A stretch of DNA of 14,105 bases from Flammula alnicola (taxonomy: Eukaryota; Basidiomycota; Agaricomycetes; Agaricales; Strophariaceae). The DNA lies in NCBI GenBank assembly GCA_015499995.1, contig JADNRV010000763.1, forward strand, positions 1 through 14,105, read 5' to 3'. The notes beneath the pieces were generated by a model. That model was given only the letters and a program-made list of their open reading frames with translations, made no database searches and was not told where the DNA came from. The translations under genes were made by a program, and so were the position numbers. The first letter of the stretch is position 1. Each line of letters starts with the position of its first letter. Of the stretch, positions 7,930 to 14,105 are shown one piece after another.

Positions 7930-9463
7930 CATAGCGAGCCATAAAGTGATTGCCGCTGACATTGGTGAGACCATATCCCATCAGGTCATAGACAAGCCCA
8001 GAGGCTTTTCCAGCCTTCTGGTATCAGGGAATAGTGTTGCAGGAAAGTCCCACACCAGAAGTGGTATATCGAAATCTTGGTTTGCGACACATTCGTTGGA
8101 TACTTCAACTGCAAAAACCATCGGAAGCGAAGCAACAAGGTTCCGATAGTCTGTTCTTGATCCATCGCAAAGATAAATTCCGTCACGGCAGCGCCAACAT
8201 CCTAAGTTGTCCATGGCCCTTTTATCGAGTGAAATCAGGGCATGAAAGAAGTCGGAAAAACTCCCTTTAAATGTCTTGTGGTCATTGGCATTAAGTTGAA
8301 ATATTCTGCGCTGAGCAGGAGGGTTTGTGATTTCAACATGAGGACCTCCAGTTGATTCACAACCAGAACATTTGTGAACCTCGACAAAGAGGAGGTTGAA
8401 GATAGCCAGTGGGCGATAAAGACTTTTTGGGTCTTGTTGATGTATGAGATCCGTAAACCAGGCCTAAATTATAGTCGTTATTCAGTGTATATTTAGTTGA
8501 GAAGAAAATCAAAACATACGTAAAGTGGCCCAAAGGAATTCATGTCATCAATGATATTTTTCTGTTGAAGCATTGCTCGTATTTCTTCACGTTGACTTGC
8601 AAGTGTTTGAGAGATATTTTCGACCTTTAGATCAAGTGAATGCCGGGCTGTAAGGTGATTGTAAACCTGTTTTAGCCCAGAATCCATGGGGAGAAGGGCA
8701 AATAGAGGAGACAGTTCCTCGAAGAAGCTTGAGAGAGATATATAAAGCATTTGGAGTGATGAATCAAGCCAACAGGAGTTGTTGCTCCAAGGATAGCTTT
8801 GAGGCCCAAAAATGACAATAGCTGTTTGATTTTCGTCGATCTTCTTTGACCTTTTGTTGGGTTTTATGAGCTCCTGGATTGTATCGGGAGGGCGTCCATC
8901 ATTTTTCTTTCTCTTCTTGTTTTCAGGTTGATCTGCACGTGTGGGTTTTGTACGTCCAATCTTCTCTGCAATCTCTTGCCAAGGTTGAGCTTTGCCATAC
9001 CGGACAAGTGCTCCTTCTATTGGGAAAGTAGCCGCATATTAATAGCAATATCAGAATTAAATATGTAACACTCACTACTGGCAGCTTCATGTTGACGCTC
9101 GTAATGGACGGCTACACCATATAAACTATGCAATCCTTCGAGAAAGCGGTGATCTCGTCCACATGCACTGTAAATCTTCCAGTGCATCGACTCCTCCGCA
9201 TTGGTTGTCTCCGGAATTGATTTCCACAAGTCGATGTCCATTTTTCTTTCAGATTCAAAAAGCATTTGAGCATGTGTGGGTCGCATCCACCAGTTCATCC
9301 AGTCATGGAGTTTTGGAAAGTCCCGGACAATTAGCGCTGCCTGAGTAATAAATTCATCAGACGAGACCAAGTCCAGAAGGGAAAGAGCGCGTTTTTTGAA
9401 TTGCTCTGTCATATCGGGAGGAACAGCAGCATTCATGCGACTCATACGTCTCTCTATACTCAT
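7930..9463 (-). pseudogene. MULE-like transposase tail fused to a USP-like (C19-type) protease domain, split and frameshifted
   Basis: Exons on the minus strand are about 9460-9076, 9016-8520 and 8463-7930, with GT-AG introns of 59 nt (9075-9017) and 56 nt (8519-8464) that keep the frame. The first exon ends a transposase-like region: MNWWMRPTHAQMLF, PETTNAEESMHWKIYSACG, LYGVAVHYERQHEAA. Then come RYGKAQPWQEIAEKIGRTKP, a Lys/Arg-rich DGRPPDT linker, and a protease domain: Cys box PWSNNSCWLDSSLQ (Cys codon 8772-8774), two metal-binding CxxC pairs (CSGCES; CWRCRDG), VWDFPATL, and His box SGNHFMARYA (His 7946-7948). Cys and His boxes with intervening CxxC pairs are the USP layout; the function would be deubiquitination or a related isopeptidase activity, by inference. 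A one-base loss near 7993 (GGCTTG-TCTATGAC) shifts the frame just before the His box. The catalytic transposase part is missing upstream, replaced by Gag sequence near 9450. The third exon is ended by the TIR element. Confidence 0.68.
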
Positions 9464-9932
9464 CCATCTCGTCTCGTCGCTGCTGCTGATAGACCATGCT
9501 AGGTCTCGACTGGTAGGACGGACCTGGCCTCCCCTGCAACTCTTGTCTCAATTTTTCTATCACCTCGTCCCTCTGATCTCTCTGCTGGTTCGTGTAGAGC
9601 GACATGGAACCTTGATGCGCTTGGAGATGATACATCCCCGGTACGCTCTCTGTCTCCCATGATTGGAACGCGACGTCAGTTTTCTGCTTCGCGTGCCACT
9701 CATCTACTCGATCCTTGACAGGCCTAGTTGGGTCAAACGATATCATCCTGCCATCTGGGAAGTACAGTTTTCCCCCGTCTCCTAGATTCACCTTTCCCGT
9801 CGTCAGATGTGCTTGGCGCACTGGACAATCTCTGTACATATGACCAGTCATATGACAGTAGAAGCAATTCCTAGGCGCTTCTGGCGGCTGATAGCGCATC
9901 ATTGGAGGCGGTGGGGGCTGGTACATTCTCAT
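9450..9932 (-). pseudogene. Gag nucleocapsid part with CCHC zinc knuckle, truncated
   Basis: The ORF starts with ATG at 9932 overlapping the stop of the upstream Gag ORF (ATGA). After a Pro/Met-rich stretch it has the knuckle CFYCHMTGHMYRDC (C-x2-C-x4-H-x4-C, about residues 23-36). Next come GKLYFPDGRMISFDPTRP, typical of the segment after the knuckle in fungal gypsy Gag proteins, and a Gln/Arg-rich tail ending QQQRRDEMDEYRET. After that the frame enters the antisense-like composition of the neighbouring USP-type gene until a stop at 9357, so the true end is near 9450. The nucleocapsid binds the RNA genome in virus-like particles. Confidence 0.75.
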
Positions 9933-11290
9933 AGCGCCGGCTGGGGTGGAGGCATTTGCTGCACCATCCTAGTCTGCTGATGAATACTATTTTTGAATTC
10001 ATCCAACAACTGCTTCTGATTTCTCTCGCTAGTTGTTATCCAATCTTTAAAGATGGAAAACTCCTGCTTGATACTCTCTAGCTCTCGTTGTACTGGAGCT
10101 AGCACCATGCTCTCCGTTTTTATTCTGACCGGAGGAACCAGTGGTAACTCCTCCCTTTCCACTCCTGTGGCTCCAGGATTTAGTGCCCGAGCTAGGTCTT
10201 CTGCCACTCGGATAAACTCGTCTAGCTTGTACCTGTCTTCCGCCCGAGCTGGTGGTGCAGTCGACGCGGTGAGTCCTCCCACATTATTGCTGATTAAGAA
10301 ATCCAGCATATCCTTTGACTGAGTTGCCTGCAGATCTAGCTTGGCATATACTCGGTTTCGGAATTCTGGGGTGAGGCACCCCGCAAAGTAGGCTACTAGC
10401 GTATGATTCGCTAGCAACGTCGGTGCTTCCGCTAGCTTCTTGGACTCGACTTTAAACGCTCTTTTGAACGTTAACAGCTCCGAAAGATCCGATTCTCCGA
10501 TTCTCTGATTTTCTTTGCACACTTGTTTAAGGCGCTTCAGAGATCCAGTAGATAGACCTATAGCTTCGGGGTAATCCTTAATGATATCTTTCTTGTAGTC
10601 GACGTAGGTTTTTCCTGCGCCCGCATATGAGTCAAAGGATTGCCATTGCGCCTCTATTCTGGGCGATACGTATCGTCCAACATATTTCTTTTTATCGACG
10701 TCCGTCAATCCCGTATTCCCTTTGAAACACTCCTCTAAGTCGTCGAAGTATCTCAACAACTCTTCCGGCCTGCTATCTTCAAACTGAGGCGCCCCCTTCT
10801 GATTCCTAGCTGGCATCGGCATGATGGGCGTAGTATCGGGTCTTCCTAGTTTCTTTTTAGCTAGCTCTACTAGAAATCTCACAAAAGCCGCTGAGTATGT
10901 CTCCTGCTTTTCTGGTTGAGATTTTTGTCTCTGTTTTTCTTTGCTAGTGGATGGACGGCTCTCCTCCTCTTTGTCTAGCCCTAAATCTCGTCCTAGCGGA
11001 ATTTCCTTTAGTAACTCCTTTCCTAGTTCTTCTTCACTAGCTTGGTCCCAATCTTCGGGTATTTTCTCTTTTAGCAAGCTAGTTTCTTTCGAGCTTATTG
11101 AGAGGCTAGGTGACAGAGGTTCTGATTTTGCGGAACGGAATTCTTCCGTTTGAGGCTCTACAGACGCTCGGTTTTCACTAGTTTCTCCAACTGGCTCGTT
11201 TTGTTCCGCAATCGTGCTCGATTTCAGTGTGTTACTCCTCCTTCTTCTCCTTTTCTTTCCCGGGTTTTCGTTAGTAGTCCCGGTATTTGA
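9929..11290 (-). CDS. gag: Gag capsid region of Ty3/gypsy-type retrotransposon
   Basis: A single open frame runs from about 11310 to the TGA at 9931-9929; the annotated length depends on a start that I cannot fix, because no ATG lies near the N-terminus (TTG at 11077 is only a possible codon). The N-terminal part has a polybasic run PGKKRRRRRSN and an acidic Ser/Glu-rich stretch. From about 10800 it has the capsid-like helical core: RPEELLRYFDDLEECFKG, KKKYVGRYVSPRIEAQW, YVDYKKDIIKDYPEA, LLANHTLVAYFAGCLTPEF. A coiled-coil-like C-terminus ends in QQMPPPQPAL. The layout matches retrotransposon Gag. The N-terminal piece at 11224-11412 lies in another frame, so gag is probably broken there as well as at 9930. 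Confidence 0.75.
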   Translation of the reverse strand, partial: SNTGTTNENPGKKRRRRRSNTLKSSTIAEQNEPVGETSENRASVEPQTEEFRSAKSEPLSPSLSISSKETSLLKEKIPEDWDQASEEELGKELLKEIPLGRDLGLDKEEESRPSTSKEKQRQKSQPEKQETYSAAFVRFLVELAKKKLGRPDTTPIMPMPARNQKGAPQFEDSRPEELLRYFDDLEECFKGNTGLTDVDKKKYVGRYVSPRIEAQWQSFDSYAGAGKTYVDYKKDIIKDYPEAIGLSTGSLKRLKQVCKENQRIGESDLSELLTFKRAFKVESKKLAEAPTLLANHTLVAYFAGCLTPEFRNRVYAKLDLQATQSKDMLDFLISNNVGGLTASTAPPARAEDRYKLDEFIRVAEDLARALNPGATGVEREELPLVPPVRIKTESMVLAPVQRELESIKQEFSIFKDWITTSERNQKQLLDEFKNSIHQQTRMVQQMPPPQPAL

Positions 11291-11412
11291 CCAGCGGCTT
11301 GCGAGTTACGCGTACCTCTGGGTTGCGGCCCGCTTTGTGAAGGTCCACTAGCTGGCTGCGTGGGTCTCGCCAACGACGACGGCGGATTGCTTGGCTTAGG
11401 CGCCGTTTTCAC
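11224..11412 (-). pseudogene. Pro-rich N-terminal Gag piece in a shifted frame
   Basis: Open frame KTAPKPSNPPSSLARPTQPA, SGPSQSGPQPRGTRNSQAAG, ending at TGA 11224. It lies just after the leader and overlaps the start of the main Gag frame; switching frame near 11280-11310 joins GQIPG to the TNENPGKK run of the main Gag. It begins with GTG rather than ATG, and a stop lies two codons upstream, so the true initiation is unclear. Confidence 0.45.
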
Positions 11413-11550
11413 TGACTAGATGTGGTATTTTTCGATTGATTTCGCTTTTACAAACGTCCTCGCTCAATTGTACCGGTTTTGTGTAATGCTACGAATTTCA
11501 AAGTTCCAATAAAATATGTTTCTGAACCACCCCTCGCGGTGGGCTCCAGA
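11413..11550 (-). other. Retrotransposon leader with possible primer binding site
   Basis: Two bases inside the proposed LTR end, the minus strand reads TGGAGCCCACCGCGAGG starting at 11548. A sequence beginning TGG at this place is the expected primer binding site, complementary to a tRNA ending in CCA. I cannot assign the tRNA. The rest of the segment has no other feature. Confidence 0.4.
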
Positions 11551-11973
11551 TGAGAGACCCGCTACGCGCTCAGCGACCTAAACAACACACACAACTGCGG
11601 AGCGAGATCCTAACTAGGTCGAGCGACGCTCTACTAGCTTCAGAAATATGTAGTGTGCTGTACTCCACAGTGTTTGTTTATTTAGCTAGCTGACTTGTAG
11701 ACAGCGCCTCGCGGTTCGTTTAAAGTGGGTATGAGGGATTATTCAAATACACGTTTTATCTTCGTTTCAAGCTTCGTTTATCACAAGGATGAACGGTTTT
11801 ATTGATTTTAAGGTTTTATGTTTTTAGAAAAGCTCTCTAAGACGCTACTAGCTCGACTTTCGAAGCACTAGCTGCTCTGGAGGCTCGGAACTCGTCTGAA
11901 CTAAGGCCGCACTGTGCGCTACCTTCTGAACGATCTGCTAGCCCACTTGGACTCTGTTTCTGACTTTCTCTAG

Positions 11974-12011
11974 GCACTCTTCCGGCCTCTAAGCACTCTT
12001 CTGGCTTCTAA
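11974..12011 (+). repeat. 19-bp tandem duplication inside the LTR
   Basis: GCACTCTTCCGGCCTCTAA (11974-11992) is followed immediately by GCACTCTTCTGGCTTCTAA (11993-12011), two differences. A third diverged relative, GCCTTCTTCTGGCTTTCAA, lies near 12052-12070. Confidence 0.6.
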
Positions 12012-12190
12012 ATTCTTGACCTTGTCCTCAAGAACTTCTCTTTAACACTAAGCCTTCTTCTGGCTTTCAAACGAACTCTATTGAAGTCAAACTGATCCTT
12101 TATTCGTCCTCTTTCTTACTAGACACTGCGTCTTAGCTCGAAATAAAACTGGGAAGAGATTGCTTAAGGTAACTAGCTACATAGGTACAT

Positions 12191-12198
12191 CTTTTATA
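12191..12198 (-). promoter_or_regulatory. TATA-like box of the LTR promoter
   Basis: Minus strand TATAAAAG within GTAGTATAAAAGATG, inside the candidate LTR. It is placed to start transcription toward Gag. Confidence 0.4.
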
Positions 12199-12860
12199 CT
12201 ACAGCTATGTGTGGTTCTAGTATGCAAATAAAATAGTGTAAAACATTCTTATCTCGTGTAAATAATGCCTGCAGGCAATGGGTATAGGGTTGGGTATTCC
12301 AGGTGACCAGATAGAGGTCAAGGGATTTTGGAAATTCATCCATTTTAGCGCGCTAGGACGCTCCTGACTTCCGTGTACCATGCGCATCATGGTGGTCTCG
12401 GCTAGCGGTGCCGCTTATTCTGGACCTGCGGCCATCATTGATGCCGGTTCCTTCTTTCCTTTCTCGTCCTATTACCACTTTTGGTAGCCCCCCCGGGTAG
12501 AGGGTAGAGCGTGCGTCTAACTAACGCGTCCGCGTCCCGTTCGTCTCGTAGTAAGTCACAAGATACGCGCGCTAGTAGTCGTGCGTTTTGACGGCATGCT
12601 AACTAGCTGCGTCTTGTACTCCTAGCTGTAGTATTTTATAGCTAGCTTTTCAGCAATACTCTGATTGTACTGAATTCGCCGCCGCACTAATTCCCAAAGT
12701 ATCCAGAAGTCTTTTAAATTATTCCCCATGGTGCGTTTATGCCTCGCTAGTCGTTTTGACTTATGCGTTCTGTGTTTTACTGCCTGATAACTTTTAACTG
12801 TCTCCCGGCTTATCATACGGACTCAGCTAGCTCTGAACGCGTCTGATTACCATTGTCACA

Positions 12861-12957
12861 GGTTATATGACAACTAGTAGTCGCATAGCTAGGCCTTAGA
12901 CTACTAACTTGGGTAGGTTATAGTCTCTCTGTCTCGGTTATATTCTATAGGTAAAAG
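12861..12957. other. Spacer between LTR and Plavaka-type transposase
   Basis: About 100 bp of AT-rich sequence with several CTAG and ACTA words. No gene, clear target duplication or terminal repeat is recognisable. Confidence 0.3.
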
Positions 12958-14105
12958 ATGATATATTCGCGAATTCACGCGTGGCCTATTTGCGGCCCTA
13001 TCAACGAGATGACGGATATAGTGGATTGGGAGGCACTGGAGAAGGAAATGCATGTCCTCGAGAACCTTGATAGAACGGGCGAGGCATTTGCTGTGCATGC
13101 TGCCAAACTTGGTGGGTACTTTGTTGTCATACTTTCGTGTTATGTGTCTGATATTCTATTGAATCCAGCAGATAAAATGGATGCGTACGACAGAGCGATT
13201 TGTCGGGCCTTTGCATATAAGCATAAAACCCTCACCACTGATGGTGCCTATGCAAGCATTCCGTATGCATTTCTGGCTGATCCGCCTCTTCCTGGTTTGG
13301 CCGCCCTACGTTCTCGAGTTGCCTTTCTCTCATCGTACAAGCCACAATTTCACGACTGCTGTCCAAATTCGTGTTGCTGCTATGTCGGCCCAAACACAGC
13401 TCTCGACAAGTGTCCCTTTTGCAATGAGAGCCGCTACCGTCCCGGAACGAAGAAGCCACGCAAAATTTTCACGTACATCCCCATCATTCCTCGCCTTCAG
13501 AACTTTGCGCTTAACACACGCATTGCAACACTCATGCAGTATCGACACAACCGCGAACCAGTGGATGGTGTGTCATCGGATATCTTCGATGGTGCACAGC
13601 ACAAGACTCTCTGTGAGACGAACGTCGAACTGGACCACAAGACTTTTTCTCACAAATATTTCTCGGACCCTCGCGATGTGGCTCTCGGTCTCTCCACTGA
13701 TGGATTTGCACCATTTAACAAGCGGAAGAAAACGGCATGGCCTCTCATTCTTTTCAACTACAATCTCTCTCCCGACATCCGATTTCATGTTGAGCATATT
13801 CTCGCTCTTGGAGTTATACCTGGGCCAAAAAAACCCAAAGACTTCGACTCCTTCCTCTATCCTTTTCTACAGGAGTTGTTCCGCCTCATGCAGGGTGTCC
13901 GCGCTCTCGACATTCTCACTGCCGCATTCTTTGTCCTTCGTGCTTATCTCATCGCTGTTTTCGGAGACATCCCGGCTGTCTCGATGGTGATGCGCATGAA
14001 AGGACACAATGGCATCTGCCCCTGTCGTATGTGCGAGATCAAAGGCATCCGTATACTGGGTCCAAGTCCGTGACGCACTATGTGCCCCTCAACCAAGCCC
14101 CCCAT
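12958..14105 (+). pseudogene. CACTA/Plavaka-type (Tnp2-like) transposase, N-terminal part, frame broken near the window edge
   Basis: The ORF opens at ATG 12958; a second Met starts MTDIVDWEALEKEM. Recognisable Plavaka features, in order: the Cys-rich HDCCPNSCCCYVGP...CPFCNESRYRPG (residues about 131-162, probable metal binding), FTYIPIIPRLQNFA, DVALGLSTDGFAPF with the candidate first catalytic Asp (about residue 250), WPLILFNYNLSPDIRFHVEH, ILALGVIPGPKKPKDFDSFL, and FGDIPAVSMVMRMKGHNG with the candidate second Asp (about residue 341), followed by CPCRMCEIKG. The segment GTGGGTAC...AATCCAG at 13112-13168 (57 nt, no stop) looks like an unspliced intron: removing it joins AKL to ADKMDAYDRA. The frame hits TGA at 14071, but the next frame continues as SKSVTHYVPLNQAPH to the window edge, as expected for the family, so one base has been lost near 14058-14061 (or miscalled). 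The enzyme would excise and reinsert its own element. Confidence 0.8.

Larger units (their letters stand above)
9450..12860 (-). mobile_element. Ty3/gypsy-type LTR retrotransposon, 5' part only
   Basis: Read on the minus strand: a candidate 5' LTR (12860-11551), possible primer binding site (11548), leader, and Gag (about 11412-9450). Reverse transcriptase, integrase, protease and 3' LTR are absent. Gag sequence passes directly into the USP-like gene around 9440-9465 with no LTR between, so the element was truncated by deletion or rearrangement. The whole block is rich in CTAG, unlike its neighbours. Confidence 0.7.
11551..12860 (-). repeat. Candidate 5' LTR (about 1.3 kb)
   Basis: On the minus strand it starts TGTGACAATGG (12860) and ends GGGTCTCTCA (11551), i.e. 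TG...CA. It is noncoding, lies immediately upstream of a possible primer binding site and Gag, and has a TATA-like box at 12191-12198 with an AATAAA near 12100 downstream, in the right order for U3-R-U5. With only one LTR in the window the ends cannot be proven; 1.3 kb is long for a fungal LTR. Confidence 0.5.

Noticed and set aside
6413..7931. hAT-type 8-bp target duplication for the TIR element
   Set aside because: The 8 bases on each side do not match; only CA (or GCA with uneven ends) is shared, and CA restores the gene.
10053..10322. Plus-strand ORF inside Gag
   Set aside because: Ser-rich shadow frame antisense to the conserved Gag sequence.
12622..12816. Minus-strand 64-residue ORF in the LTR
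   Set aside because: Short, in noncoding LTR sequence, with no recognisable motif; likely chance.
1..14105. CRISPR arrays, tRNA or rRNA genes, bacterial operons
   Set aside because: No regularly spaced repeats, no cloverleaf-like sequence noted, and the introns and families are eukaryotic.

Overview
The window looks like a transposon-dense segment of a mushroom-forming basidiomycete (Agaricomycete) genome. The basis is short GT-AG introns of about 52-65 nt, ORF families I recognise as expanded in Agaricomycetes, and no ordinary host gene outside mobile DNA. No database search was possible; family names rest on motif recognition.

Layout: (1) 326-5829, plus strand: a decayed, multi-intron transposase gene. 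Its core shows a P-element-like order of motifs (FDEL, SDGE, DxxWKHVFKRFRN, LEELFG, GGNDANL). It also has a zinc-finger block and a C-terminal PHD finger. At least fifteen single-base frame changes break it. (2) About 5945-9460, minus strand: the C-terminal part of a second transposon-type protein, a MULE-like transposase tail followed by a ubiquitin-specific-protease-like domain with a Cys box (NNSCWLD), a CxxC/CxxC pair and a His box (GNHFMARYA). (3) 6415-7929: a 1515-bp element with perfect 16-bp terminal inverted repeats, inserted into that protease domain between its His box and the next catalytic segment. It has AAAGC/GCTTT-rich subterminal regions and a GC-rich interior that resembles a captured, spliced gene fragment on the minus strand. 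(4) About 9450-12860, minus strand: the 5' part of a Ty3/gypsy-type LTR retrotransposon: a candidate 1.3-kb LTR, a possible primer binding site, and Gag with a CCHC knuckle. Pol and the 3' LTR are absent, and Gag runs directly into the protease-type gene. (5) 12958 to the end, plus strand: the N-terminal part of a CACTA/Plavaka-type (Tnp2-like) transposase, running off or frameshifting near the edge.

The parts are not an operon but a stack of insertions. The best-supported event is the 1515-bp insertion: removing it with one copy of the 2-bp duplication rejoins the protease-type reading frame exactly. The most interesting biology is that two unrelated transposase families here carry chromatin or ubiquitin modules (a PHD finger in one, a USP-like protease in the other), plus a nonautonomous element that seems to have captured coding DNA.
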